Assembly (NCBI RefSeq): GCF_007923265.1
Contig: NZ_VOJA01000003.1
Span: 186,001-250,000 of the forward strand
Reading direction: 5' to 3'
Source: Francisella salimarina
Lineage (GTDB): Bacteria; Pseudomonadota; Gammaproteobacteria; Francisellales; Francisellaceae
DNA: 64,000 bases
Numbering within the stretch: the stretch's first letter is position 1; each line of letters opens with the position of its first letter. Shown one piece after another: positions 1-8,517 of this stretch. A program made the position numbers and the translations under genes. The notes beneath the pieces are model-generated. The model was not told where the DNA came from, searched no databases, and saw only the letters and a list, made by a program, of their open reading frames with translations.

Positions 1-549
<549 letters not shown>

Positions 550-743
550 TTAACTATTAATACAAGATTTTTCTTATATTCTCTAAATTAAACCAAATCC
601 TATGTTTAAAATAAAATTAAGGTCTACAAGTGATTGTATGTAAATGAAAAAGTCTAGTCAAATAGTATATGGTTATAAGCTCTATAACAAATTCTTATAG
701 ATAGAAAATAAATAGTAATTTAGATGTTTTTGGAAAATTATAT

Positions 744-1370
744 TTATTTGATACATGCATGCGTATAAGATCCTACCCATTTTCTAGTATATCCTGATTT
801 ACATGAACAGACCAAGTGCGCATGATTATTATGTAATCCTTTTGTTGGATCACATCCTTCTAAGTACATATAGGTTGTATCATGAACACCATTAGGATGA
901 GGACATCTTGCACTTACAAATCCACCGTAACGATCTCCAGGATTACCTGTTAGGCTTATATATGCCCAATCGCATCTTCCTGGGGATGATCCTGATACTC
1001 CTCCCCAAGAGCCACTAGGACTATTGACTAATTCTACAGCATCAATATATCTTTGATTATTGATAGTTGCTTGATCTAAATCACTTTGAGTACCACATTT
1101 TAAATTACCATACTCTTGATATGGTATTCCACCAGCTGCTTTGCATTCAGATAAGTTTATGCTCGATGTAGTATAAAAAGTTGGTAGCTCACGAAGTCGT
1201 ATATGCGTAGTTGGAAAGGTGCATGATATATTATATTTAATATTTTCTGTTCCATAAGAGTATTCTAATAGTTCACATCTTCCCGTATTTGTTAAAACTC
1301 CATTTTTTAGAGCAAAGCAAGTAGAGCAAGTTATAATAAATAAAACAATAGATATACCATAATTTTTCAT
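744..1370 (-). CDS. Cys-rich secreted protein at the end of the pseudopilin cluster
   Basis: I do not recognise a family. The 208-residue product begins with a clear signal peptide ending near CFA (residue ~20), and the mature part holds ten cysteines, including a CSC pair near the C-terminus, so an extracytoplasmic disulphide-stabilised fold is likely. The middle is rich in Gly and Ser (SGSWGGVSGSSPG). It lies 21 bases after the large PilX-like gene on the same strand and is probably the last gene of that transcript. By position it could be a pilus-associated or chitin/surface-binding accessory protein, but that is inference only. No membrane segment beyond the signal is seen. Confidence 0.7.
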   Translation of the reverse strand: MKNYGISIVLFIITCSTCFALKNGVLTNTGRCELLEYSYGTENIKYNISCTFPTTHIRLRELPTFYTTSSINLSECKAAGGIPYQEYGNLKCGTQSDLDQATINNQRYIDAVELVNSPSGSWGGVSGSSPGRCDWAYISLTGNPGDRYGGFVSARCPHPNGVHDTTYMYLEGCDPTKGLHNNHAHLVCSCKSGYTRKWVGSYTHACIK

Positions 1371-1391
1371 ATTTTATCTTCCTACAAATTT

Positions 1392-3374
1392 TTATTTAGG
1401 CCAAGTATCACAATAACTCAGAATTTCCTGTGCTGTCTGTCCATTATAAGTATTGCCTAGACTACTCCATGCTCCCCATTTTCCAGAATATAAAGGATCT
1501 TCAAACTTATTTTCCCATTTAGCTGAATAAAAAGTTCCATTTCTAATTACAATATCATTTGCCATATATGTAATAGAATCATGCCACTTATATATGTCGT
1601 CTACTTTCCATACATTGCTATTATATGGATCAAAACCTTTACTAGCCCACCATTTATTAACAAATCGTTTACCATCAAATATGACTTTTATAGAGGTATC
1701 TCCATATGTAATATTGCCACTATATGGTACAACCCAATCTGAATTAGGTGGGGTATATATTCTCCAACTACTATCATTAAAAGGAGATCTCGTTGTCCAA
1801 TATTGAGCTATAAACAATTGATTGTTTTCATAACATATGTCCCCTGTATTATATTGGTTGCCATTAATACATTGTTTATATATCGATGTATCAATGCTTG
1901 GATATGCACCATTACAGTTTAGATATTCTTGAGCTAATATATTGTTTGAATATGGAGAGGTAATTTCATCTCTATACGGAAAAATTATATTATATGGCTT
2001 AATATCTGTAGCGCTCATTCCGGCAATAACTTGCCCTTGCAATTCTGTAGGCAATTGATCGATTTCATCTTGTGTTAGTGTTGAGCCAAGATTTTCCCAG
2101 TGTCGTGTATTATTCGGAGATTTATTTTTGCTATTACTTGTTTTTTGAAAAAACTCTCCATTATATATGACAACTTCTCCTTTAGCATATTTATCAATAT
2201 TTTTACTAAAACCATATATACCATTAACTTGCCAACCACTGTTACTATTACTTGGATCTTGATTTTCACCATCTTGAGTATTTTCAAACAAAATACTATC
2301 ATATACGACTAGATCTCCCACGCTATAGTAGGCACCTTGTGTATATGGAGCCACCCAATCAGGATCAGGATAATAAACTCTCCAATTAGCAGCATTTTCA
2401 AATGGTAGTCCTTGAGCATTATTTGTATGAGCTATAAATAGTATTCCATCCTCATGGCATATATTTCCTTTATTATATATTTCTCTAGCAATACACATTG
2501 GGAAATTTAAAGGATTTGGATATCTAGCATCTTCATAATTTATGTCAGTATCTTCCTCAATAGGTACACACTCTAAAGCAGATATATCAGCAATAAAATC
2601 GTCTAAAGAAGATTTTATAATACAACCTTGGGAAGAGTTTATATTATATACTCCAATTGATACTTCCCAAACTCCGTTATTTAACAACCATCCTTGTGAT
2701 AAATTAAATATGCCAGTGAAATTTGATGGTAAATTAAGGTAATGTTTTGATCCATCAGTATTTGTAAAAGTAAGTTCATTATCATTGTTAATAGATAAAT
2801 CTCCTATGTACCCAACATCTGCATTAGTAAGAGTATCATTTGAATTAAGCTGTATTTGTGATAGAGCATGATAATCTACAGCTGGAATATTTAGTGAAAT
2901 TGAAGATCGGTCTATAACATTATCTTGGCTTATATATTTGTTACTAATTACTCTAATATTTACGTTTTTCTCGTAATTATTTATAGTTAGTTTTATATAG
3001 TAGTCTAACGCTCTTGTCGTATATCCATCACCTGCTAAAATAAAAGGTTTTACTTGTAAGCTGGCTTCATTTAAGTCACTATTTGTAGTTTCATAAAAAT
3101 ATTTACCACTTTCTATATCTCTATATTCTGCAATCTTAGGAAGTATTAGATTTTCTGAATAATCAAAAGAACTATTTGCTATACTGTTGGTAAATGCTTC
3201 TTGCATAGAAGACATTTTATGGATTTTTTCTGTTTGATTCTTGCTTAATACTGAGTTTGAATATGAAATATTAAATAGTGTATAGCTTACAAGTAACATA
3301 ATAGTCGCTATGCTTATAGCTGCTATTAAAGCTACCCCTTGTTGTGATTTCGCTAGTTTAATATTACGTCTCAT
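1392..3374 (-). CDS. PilX/GspK-like minor pilin with duplicated chitin-binding-like modules
   Basis: 660 residues. The N-terminus is a type IV pilin/type II secretion leader: KSQQG then VALIAAISIATIM, a prepilin peptidase site followed by a hydrophobic helix. Position +5 is Ala rather than Glu, which is typical of PilX/GspK tip subunits. After a linker there are two copies of a ~137-residue unit (about 294-430 and 502-640). Each unit has three short repeats of the pattern Tyr..Gly-Asp-.-Val..Tyr/Asn-Gly..Phe/Tyr....Pro....Trp, resembling carbohydrate-binding family 5/12 (chitin-binding) modules. I chose the ATG at 3374, one base after the stop of the preceding pilin gene; a TTG 18 bases upstream would overlap that gene. 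Binding of chitin is inferred from the motif, not shown. Confidence 0.8.
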   Translation of the reverse strand: MRRNIKLAKSQQGVALIAAISIATIMLLVSYTLFNISYSNSVLSKNQTEKIHKMSSMQEAFTNSIANSSFDYSENLILPKIAEYRDIESGKYFYETTNSDLNEASLQVKPFILAGDGYTTRALDYYIKLTINNYEKNVNIRVISNKYISQDNVIDRSSISLNIPAVDYHALSQIQLNSNDTLTNADVGYIGDLSINNDNELTFTNTDGSKHYLNLPSNFTGIFNLSQGWLLNNGVWEVSIGVYNINSSQGCIIKSSLDDFIADISALECVPIEEDTDINYEDARYPNPLNFPMCIAREIYNKGNICHEDGILFIAHTNNAQGLPFENAANWRVYYPDPDWVAPYTQGAYYSVGDLVVYDSILFENTQDGENQDPSNSNSGWQVNGIYGFSKNIDKYAKGEVVIYNGEFFQKTSNSKNKSPNNTRHWENLGSTLTQDEIDQLPTELQGQVIAGMSATDIKPYNIIFPYRDEITSPYSNNILAQEYLNCNGAYPSIDTSIYKQCINGNQYNTGDICYENNQLFIAQYWTTRSPFNDSSWRIYTPPNSDWVVPYSGNITYGDTSIKVIFDGKRFVNKWWASKGFDPYNSNVWKVDDIYKWHDSITYMANDIVIRNGTFYSAKWENKFEDPLYSGKWGAWSSLGNTYNGQTAQEILSYCDTWPK

Positions 3375-3375
3375 T

Positions 3376-4290
3376 TTAAAATGGTCCACCAACTTCGTTA
3401 AAAGAGATTATGGCTTCTTGTTCTTTGCCATCTAATAAATAGTTTATTTTTATTCCTTTTACTTCTCTATTCCACAATCTTTTATATTGATCATTTGCAT
3501 TTTGTTCTGGAGCAACTCTTTGCCACGTGTTATTCAAGTTATAACTTATCTGTAGATCAGAAACACCTTTAAGTAGTATTTGTTCGCTAACTTTATTGCT
3601 TCCTGTATAAAATATCTCATATAATGCATATTCTTTTTGACCAGTATCTCGAATGTATATGATTTTGAAACTATAATCTGTATATAATACCGAGCCAGAT
3701 GGAAAACTATGATCTATCTTTTTAGATAAGTGAATGAGGTTATCATTATCAGTAGCAGTTTCACTAGCACTTAATAGTGTTTCTTCTTGTCCATCTGTTA
3801 ACATCATAAATGTACCACTTTCAACACTAGAGGTATTATCATCAACTAATCTTAAGATACTTTGATCGCCACTAGATATAGGAGATGTTAGAGTTTGTGG
3901 TGAATCAATCGTTTGAAGGACTAAGATGTCTGTTCCAATTTGTACATTAGTAGGATAATCTTTATCACTAATTAATGGAGCTTGTTGTGCATAAATTAGG
4001 GGATAATCAAAGGGGTTAATTTCTAGGGTTTGATCTACGGAGACATTTTTTTTTATTAAAAATGAACAAATCATATTACCACTAATATAAGAATTATTTA
4101 TTAAGTTTTGAAAAATAGCTCTTGCTTCAATATTTCTATTAAATGTATTAAATTTTTCTATAGAGGATTTATAGCCTGTATGCATTTGATAGAGACTTTG
4201 TATAATTAATGTTGATACAAATATCATAATTGTAATAGTAAGAAGAACTTCTATTAGTGATATTCCTTTATGTTTTTTTGAATAAATCAT
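3376..4290 (-). CDS. PilW-like minor pilin
   Basis: 304 residues with a class III signal: basic MIYSKKHKG, cleavage after Gly, then ISLIEVLLTITIMIFV with Glu at +5, the classical pilin methylation/assembly motif. The long soluble domain, rich in Ser, Asp and beta-prone segments, fits PilW/GspJ-type minor pilins that prime pilus assembly. It is preceded directly by the PilV-like gene (stop and start codons abut) and followed one base later by the PilX-like gene, so the three are surely cotranscribed and probably translationally coupled. PilW is assigned by leader, length and position (V-W-X order), not by a database match. Confidence 0.75.
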   Translation of the reverse strand: MIYSKKHKGISLIEVLLTITIMIFVSTLIIQSLYQMHTGYKSSIEKFNTFNRNIEARAIFQNLINNSYISGNMICSFLIKKNVSVDQTLEINPFDYPLIYAQQAPLISDKDYPTNVQIGTDILVLQTIDSPQTLTSPISSGDQSILRLVDDNTSSVESGTFMMLTDGQEETLLSASETATDNDNLIHLSKKIDHSFPSGSVLYTDYSFKIIYIRDTGQKEYALYEIFYTGSNKVSEQILLKGVSDLQISYNLNNTWQRVAPEQNANDQYKRLWNREVKGIKINYLLDGKEQEAIISFNEVGGPF

Positions 4291-4602
4291 TTAAATATTT
4301 AAACTCATTTTTAAATTAGGATCATTTTTACTTTGAAATATCCAGGTACTTCCTGATATTTGAATATCAATATTATTTGTAGGAGTAGTATCTAAACTTC
4401 CAGTTATAATAAATTCATTAAATCTATTGTTAATAAGATTTGTTAAATTTTTATTTTTATTTATAGAGTTTACGGTATTAAAAGTTTTATATAATGCAAA
4501 TTCAAAAGCTAGTATACTTGAGCATATAATAGTCATGGCAACAATTAATTCAACAAAGGAAAGTCCTTTTATATCTTTATGTCTTAAAGAATTATTAAGC
4601 AT
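4291..4602 (-). CDS. PilV/GspI-like minor pilin
   Basis: 103 residues, the first gene of the pilV-W-X-like set. The leader MLNNSLRHKDIKG is followed by LSFVELIVAMTIICSSILAF, giving a prepilin peptidase site with Glu +5 and a hydrophobic N-terminal helix. The short globular domain is in the size range of PilV/GspI. Its stop codon abuts the next start codon. A good sigma-70-type promoter lies about 50 bases upstream (4655-4682). The role would be as a minor subunit in the initiating complex of a pilus-like or type II secretion-like fibre. Confidence 0.72.
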   Translation of the reverse strand: MLNNSLRHKDIKGLSFVELIVAMTIICSSILAFEFALYKTFNTVNSINKNKNLTNLINNRFNEFIITGSLDTTPTNNIDIQISGSTWIFQSKNDPNLKMSLNI

Positions 4603-4654
4603 TTTACACTATCTCAGTAATTTAAATAAACTATGTATTAATTTAATATTCAAT

Positions 4655-4682
4655 ATTATATTTTAAATTTTAAATTTTGCAA
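4655..4682 (-). promoter_or_regulatory. Sigma-70-like promoter of the minor-pilin operon
   Basis: On the minus strand TTGCAA (4677-4682) and TATAAT (4655-4660) are separated by 16 bases. The predicted transcript would start near 4648 and give a leader of about 46 bases before the PilV-like ATG. The local sequence is very AT-rich, so chance matches are commoner than usual, but both hexamers and the spacing are good. Confidence 0.55.
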
Positions 4683-4711
4683 ATTTATTATTAATATTGT
4701 ACTTTTATAAG

Positions 4712-4743
4712 TTGACAAATTTGAAATTTTATTATGTTATAAT
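4712..4743 (+). promoter_or_regulatory. Possible promoter of the plus-strand secreted gene
   Basis: A perfect TTGACA at 4712-4717 faces the 265-residue gene. The best downstream box, TATAAT at 4738-4743, is 20 bases away, longer than ideal; TATGTT at 4733-4738 gives a 15-base spacer. Either would leave an untranslated leader of well over 100 bases. Weak call. Confidence 0.3.
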
Positions 4744-4870
4744 TTTAATGTTAATACGTATTTTTTATAAAAATAATTAATTTTTAATTAATAAGTGCTG
4801 TTCTGAAAAAATTAAATTAGCAGATAAATAATTAAAATATAAAAAGCATATTTAGGAGTTTAATCAAAAA

Positions 4871-5668
4871 ATGAGAATAATATATAGAATTTTTATTATA
4901 AACATATTATTGATAATAATTCCTAATATGGTGCTTGCATTTGTAAAGATTAATTTTGTTCCTACTGATAGTGGAATGTATAATCTAATAACAAAAAAGG
5001 AATCTTCTTCAGTCATAAACTTACAGTTAACATCTTTACAAAATGATCAATATAGTAATATGGGATCATCTGTTTCAATAGATACGGGCATTACTTTAAA
5101 CAATATTGTGACTATTCCAATATCAATTAATAATAATCAGTTTATAGATAAAGTGATAGTAATTCCAATGGAGTCTGGTACTTCAGGTGATAAGTTTTCA
5201 TCTATTGATATATTAGATGCTGATTTACAAAATCTTAATACTTCTATAGTAGCAACTTCAGAAATTAACTCTATTCCTATTATTATAAAAAATAATAAGG
5301 GTATCTTTCTTATATATGCATCTCATGAAAATTCTAATAATGATACTTTAAAAATTTATGAAATAAATATAGATAATAATTCACTCTCTGAGATACTATC
5401 AGTAGATAGTTATGAGAACATAAGTAAAATAATACCTTTGGATGAAAATACTCTAGTAATTATTGAGAAAAAATTTGATTTTTCTGTAGTTGCATACGTA
5501 TATAGTATTTCTAAGCAAGAAGCTGTATATAGTCATGCATTAACAACAGATTCGAATGTAAGGGTTGAGTATGACCCTAATATGTATAAAACTAGTATAG
5601 TATCTGATTTAGATGATATAAATATAACTAATGCTCCATCACCATTTGGGATTACAAAAATATATTAA
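4871..5668 (+). CDS. Secreted protein of unknown function inside the pseudopilin cluster
   Basis: 265 residues, not recognised. A signal peptide (MRIIYRIFIINILLIIIP, ending near VLA) precedes a soluble domain dominated by short beta-prone stretches and Asn/Ser/Asp/Ile, which could be a propeller- or jelly-roll-like fold. An AGGAG site is placed upstream of the ATG. It lies on the plus strand, between the FimT-like and PilV-like genes that are on the minus strand, and its stop overlaps the stop of the FimT-like gene by three bases. By position it may be a pilus-associated surface factor, but nothing in the sequence proves that. Confidence 0.65.
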   Translation: MRIIYRIFIINILLIIIPNMVLAFVKINFVPTDSGMYNLITKKESSSVINLQLTSLQNDQYSNMGSSVSIDTGITLNNIVTIPISINNNQFIDKVIVIPMESGTSGDKFSSIDILDADLQNLNTSIVATSEINSIPIIIKNNKGIFLIYASHENSNNDTLKIYEINIDNNSLSEILSVDSYENISKIIPLDENTLVIIEKKFDFSVVAYVYSISKQEAVYSHALTTDSNVRVEYDPNMYKTSIVSDLDDINITNAPSPFGITKIY

Positions 5669-6192
5669 ATATTACAAGCATCATTATTTAGAGGATCTTC
5701 GATGCTAATATTTCCTGTAGAATTAATTAATATTCTCTTATAGGCATCATTTTTTTGACATAATGTTAGAGTTCCATCTAAACTATGGCCTTTTCCTTTT
5801 ATTTTTATAAATGATGTAGTTGGAAAGCGACTCCATTGATAATAAAAATTTGGGTTAGGTGTCTCAACATGTCCAAGTAAATAGTCATCTTTAGAATTAT
5901 ACTCACTTGTTCCATCGTTACTGATAAAAGAAATGATAAATTTGCCTGTCCATAAATTATTTGTATCGCAAGTTATGCCATTATTTGAGGAGCAAATAAC
6001 CGCATCTTTATTATTTTGTAGTCCAGATATCCTTGCTTTTTTCATTAGAGTATAAATTTCATTAATCTGATTGTTTTGATAGTATTTATCCATTTTAAAA
6101 TAACTAATAGTAGCTATAGCAAGTATTATTGTGATTACGAGTACTACTAATAATTCAACTAATGAGTAAGCATTAATATATTTTTTTATCAT
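5665..6192 (-). CDS. FimT/GspH-like pseudopilin with Ala at the cleavage site
   Basis: 175 residues. The leader MIKKYINA precedes YSLVELLVVLVITIILAIA, which has the right Glu +5 and hydrophobic helix, but the residue before the cleavage point is Ala instead of the near-invariant Gly. The rest resembles FimT/GspH: a KKARISGLQNNKDAVICS segment after the helix, Cys pairs, and a C-terminal beta-rich part with LTLCQKND and ILINSTGNIS. It opens the pseudopilin cluster and probably has its own promoter upstream (6228-6236). A paralogue with a canonical site lies at 59099-59683. Confidence 0.75.
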   Translation of the reverse strand: MIKKYINAYSLVELLVVLVITIILAIATISYFKMDKYYQNNQINEIYTLMKKARISGLQNNKDAVICSSNNGITCDTNNLWTGKFIISFISNDGTSEYNSKDDYLLGHVETPNPNFYYQWSRFPTTSFIKIKGKGHSLDGTLTLCQKNDAYKRILINSTGNISIEDPLNNDACNI

Positions 6193-6227
6193 ATTCTTAT
6201 TTAAATGAGATAAAAGAAATGCTTTAA

Positions 6228-6236
6228 ATCATAGCA
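6228..6236 (-). promoter_or_regulatory. Possible extended -10 element for the FimT-like gene
   Basis: The minus strand reads TGCTATGAT here, an extended -10 form (TGnTAtgAT), about 35 bases before the ATG. No convincing -35 box accompanies it, so the call is tentative. Confidence 0.3.
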
Positions 6237-6337
6237 TACATTAAGTAAATATTTTATTAATTTAATATGTGTTTAAGATAAATTATGATTAATATAATTT
6301 ATATTGTAATGGGTTCTGCAATTGATAATCTTATATT

Positions 6338-7084
6338 CTACAGTCCACCAGTGATATCAATAATAGTACCGGTGCAGTAGTTTGCACCATCTGATAATAA
6401 CCAAATAACTCCACTAGCAATCTCTTCAGGATAACCACCTCTTTTAAGCGGGATTTTGTGTTTGATTTTATCAACTCTAGCAGCATCACCAGATAGTTTA
6501 TGGATATCTGTATATGTAGAGCCAGGTCTTATACAGTTTACAAGGATTCCTTCATCAGCTAGTTCTTTTGATAAACCTTTTGTAAAAGTATCAATTGCAC
6601 CTTTGGTACAAGCGTAATCTATATACTCATTAGGCGAGCCTGAGCGAGATGCACCAGATGATATATTAATAATCTTACCACCGCTATAACCATATTTTTG
6701 CGACATATTTTTTATAGCATGTTTTGCACATAGAATATTCCCAATAGCATTTACTTGGAATACTTTTTGTAAACGATCAATACTCATATCCTCTAGACGG
6801 GAAGTATGAAAAATCGTACTAGCGTTATTTATAAGCGCATACATGGAGCCGTGGTCAGATATAAACTCATCAAACATTTTTTTGATATCTTCTTCATTTG
6901 CTATATCAGCACAATATGTTGATATATTGATATTGTAGCTAGATAGCTGAGTTTTTAGCTTATCAATATTCTCATGATTTTTATTATAATGTAAACCAAC
7001 ATTATAACCAGCTTTTGCTGCAGCTAATGCGATGGCAGATCCAATTCCACCATTAGCACCTGTTATTAAAATATTTTTAGTCAT
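6338..7084 (-). CDS. SDR-family NAD(P)-dependent oxidoreductase
   Basis: 248 residues, the normal length for a classical short-chain dehydrogenase/reductase. The cofactor motif GANGGIGSA is at residues 8-16, the NNAS-type structural motif (INNAST) near 86, the catalytic Ser in NISSGAS, and Tyr-x-x-x-Lys in DYACTKG. FabG-like and sugar/steroid reductase subfamilies share these features, so the substrate cannot be named. It follows dacB by 33 bases and may be the last gene of a glpT-dacB-SDR transcript. Identity to the superfamily is sure; the role is unknown. Confidence 0.85.
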   Translation of the reverse strand: MTKNILITGANGGIGSAIALAAAKAGYNVGLHYNKNHENIDKLKTQLSSYNINISTYCADIANEEDIKKMFDEFISDHGSMYALINNASTIFHTSRLEDMSIDRLQKVFQVNAIGNILCAKHAIKNMSQKYGYSGGKIINISSGASRSGSPNEYIDYACTKGAIDTFTKGLSKELADEGILVNCIRPGSTYTDIHKLSGDAARVDKIKHKIPLKRGGYPEEIASGVIWLLSDGANYCTGTIIDITGGL

Positions 7085-7117
7085 TATTAAAGCTCAATAA
7101 ATTATTTTATCGTAATT

Positions 7118-8503
7118 CTAGCAGATGCCCTCAAGCAAGTCTCTTTCTACAGTAATAGCAGCTTGTTTTTGTGAGTCCTTGAGGTTATTAATCAATATTG
7201 AGAATATATATTGCTTATCATTAGTGTAAAGATATCCAGATAGAGAAACTGAAGTTGTTCCGGTGCCGGTTTTTGCATAAACTTTGCCTTTTAATATGAT
7301 GCTTGAGCGATTTTTAAGTGTACCGGTTTCTCCATATATTGGTAGTAGACTCCTAAAAAGCTCAAAACTCTTATGCTGAGATATCTGTTGTAATAGATTA
7401 CTAATAAAATCAGCTGATAATAAATCATTATCTGACATTCCAGCACCATCTTCAATTTGAATTTGACTAGTGTCAATTTTAAGCTTACTTTTTAGTATTT
7501 CACCAATAGCATTTTTGCCGGATACGATACTTCCGACTTGATTATACTTATAGCCTATAGTTCTTGTGATTGTCTGAGCATAAAGATTATCGGATACTAA
7601 AAGCATATGTTTTAGCAACTTTGTTAGATTAGCTGATTTATGATCTGCTAAAAATATTAGATTTTTTGGAAGTTTATTTGTGACTTTTATTTGTTTGGAT
7701 GATGAAATTTTAAGCTGTGCAAGTTGAGCTAAGACAGCTTGTTGCATATGTCGTTGAGGATTTTCTATGGCAAAGCTAAAGGTATAGTTGTTTAATGGTA
7801 GGCAACCACTAAGAACAAGTTTATGATCCACATAATTAGAGCTAAATTGGCAAGTCTTTAGTTGCTCTGGTTTAGCTACAACTAACTTATTCATAAAATT
7901 AATTGTCTCACCATCAGTTTGCTTTATTTTGAAGGAGTTAGAGCTTGGTGTAAGTTGAAGGGTTATTGCATTTTCATTCAAGTTATATATTGAGCTTGGG
8001 GCTCCGTAACCAAATATAGAACTAGTATTGCTTTGATTGATGGGTGTATCACGCCCTTTAAAGTAGCGGTTTACAAAGTAGATATTCTTTATGCTGAGGA
8101 TATGTTTTTTTTGTAAGCTCATTAAAAGTTTATTCAAGTCCCTGGTAGTAAAACTTGGGTCACCTGAAAACTCAATATAGAGATTGTTAATGGTATGATT
8201 ATTAATATAATCATAATATATAGCAGTTGAGTATTTAAAGTGTTTACCAAGAAATAGTAATCCTGAGATGCCCGTTAATAATTTAGTGTTACTAGCGGGC
8301 ATGAAGTTTTTGTTAGAGTCTTTTGAAAAAATAACGGCTTTATTCTGAGAGTCAATAATTTTGATCCCAATTAGTGCTGATTCAAGATTATGATATTTTA
8401 TTGAGTTATTTAGTTTTTCATTTAACTCTTCAGAGTTAAATGAGAATGCTAAGTGAATTGTTAGTATGAAAAATAAGAATGATTTAAATATTTTTGTAGA
8501 CAT
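7118..8503 (-). CDS. dacB: D-alanyl-D-alanine carboxypeptidase/endopeptidase (PBP4 family)
   Basis: 461 residues. A signal peptide (residues 1-22) sends it to the periplasm. The three penicillin-binding motifs are present: SNTK with Ser71/Lys74, SDN near residue 300, and KTGT near 410. The large insertion between the first and second motifs is the hallmark of PBP4/DacB (peptidase family S13). It trims or hydrolyses peptidoglycan cross-links. It lies 14 bases downstream of glpT, suggesting cotranscription. No missing catalytic residue is seen. Confidence 0.9.
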   Translation of the reverse strand: MSTKIFKSFLFFILTIHLAFSFNSEELNEKLNNSIKYHNLESALIGIKIIDSQNKAVIFSKDSNKNFMPASNTKLLTGISGLLFLGKHFKYSTAIYYDYINNHTINNLYIEFSGDPSFTTRDLNKLLMSLQKKHILSIKNIYFVNRYFKGRDTPINQSNTSSIFGYGAPSSIYNLNENAITLQLTPSSNSFKIKQTDGETINFMNKLVVAKPEQLKTCQFSSNYVDHKLVLSGCLPLNNYTFSFAIENPQRHMQQAVLAQLAQLKISSSKQIKVTNKLPKNLIFLADHKSANLTKLLKHMLLVSDNLYAQTITRTIGYKYNQVGSIVSGKNAIGEILKSKLKIDTSQIQIEDGAGMSDNDLLSADFISNLLQQISQHKSFELFRSLLPIYGETGTLKNRSSIILKGKVYAKTGTGTTSVSLSGYLYTNDKQYIFSILINNLKDSQKQAAITVERDLLEGIC

Positions 8504-8517
8504 TAAAGTCTTTGTAT

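Noticed and set aside
2075-2312. Overlapping frames inside the PilX-like gene
   Set aside because: They overlap the clear repeats of the chitin-binding-like modules and have no start signals or family features.
3375-3392. Upstream TTG start for the PilX-like protein
   Set aside because: It would add six residues before the basic leader and overlap the PilW-like gene; the ATG at 3374, one base after the PilW-like stop, is more natural.
4778-4794. AT-only inverted repeat (ATTAATT-TTT-AATTAAT) before the plus-strand secreted gene
   Set aside because: Such repeats are expected by chance in very AT-rich intergenic DNA and there is no supporting T-run or conserved position.
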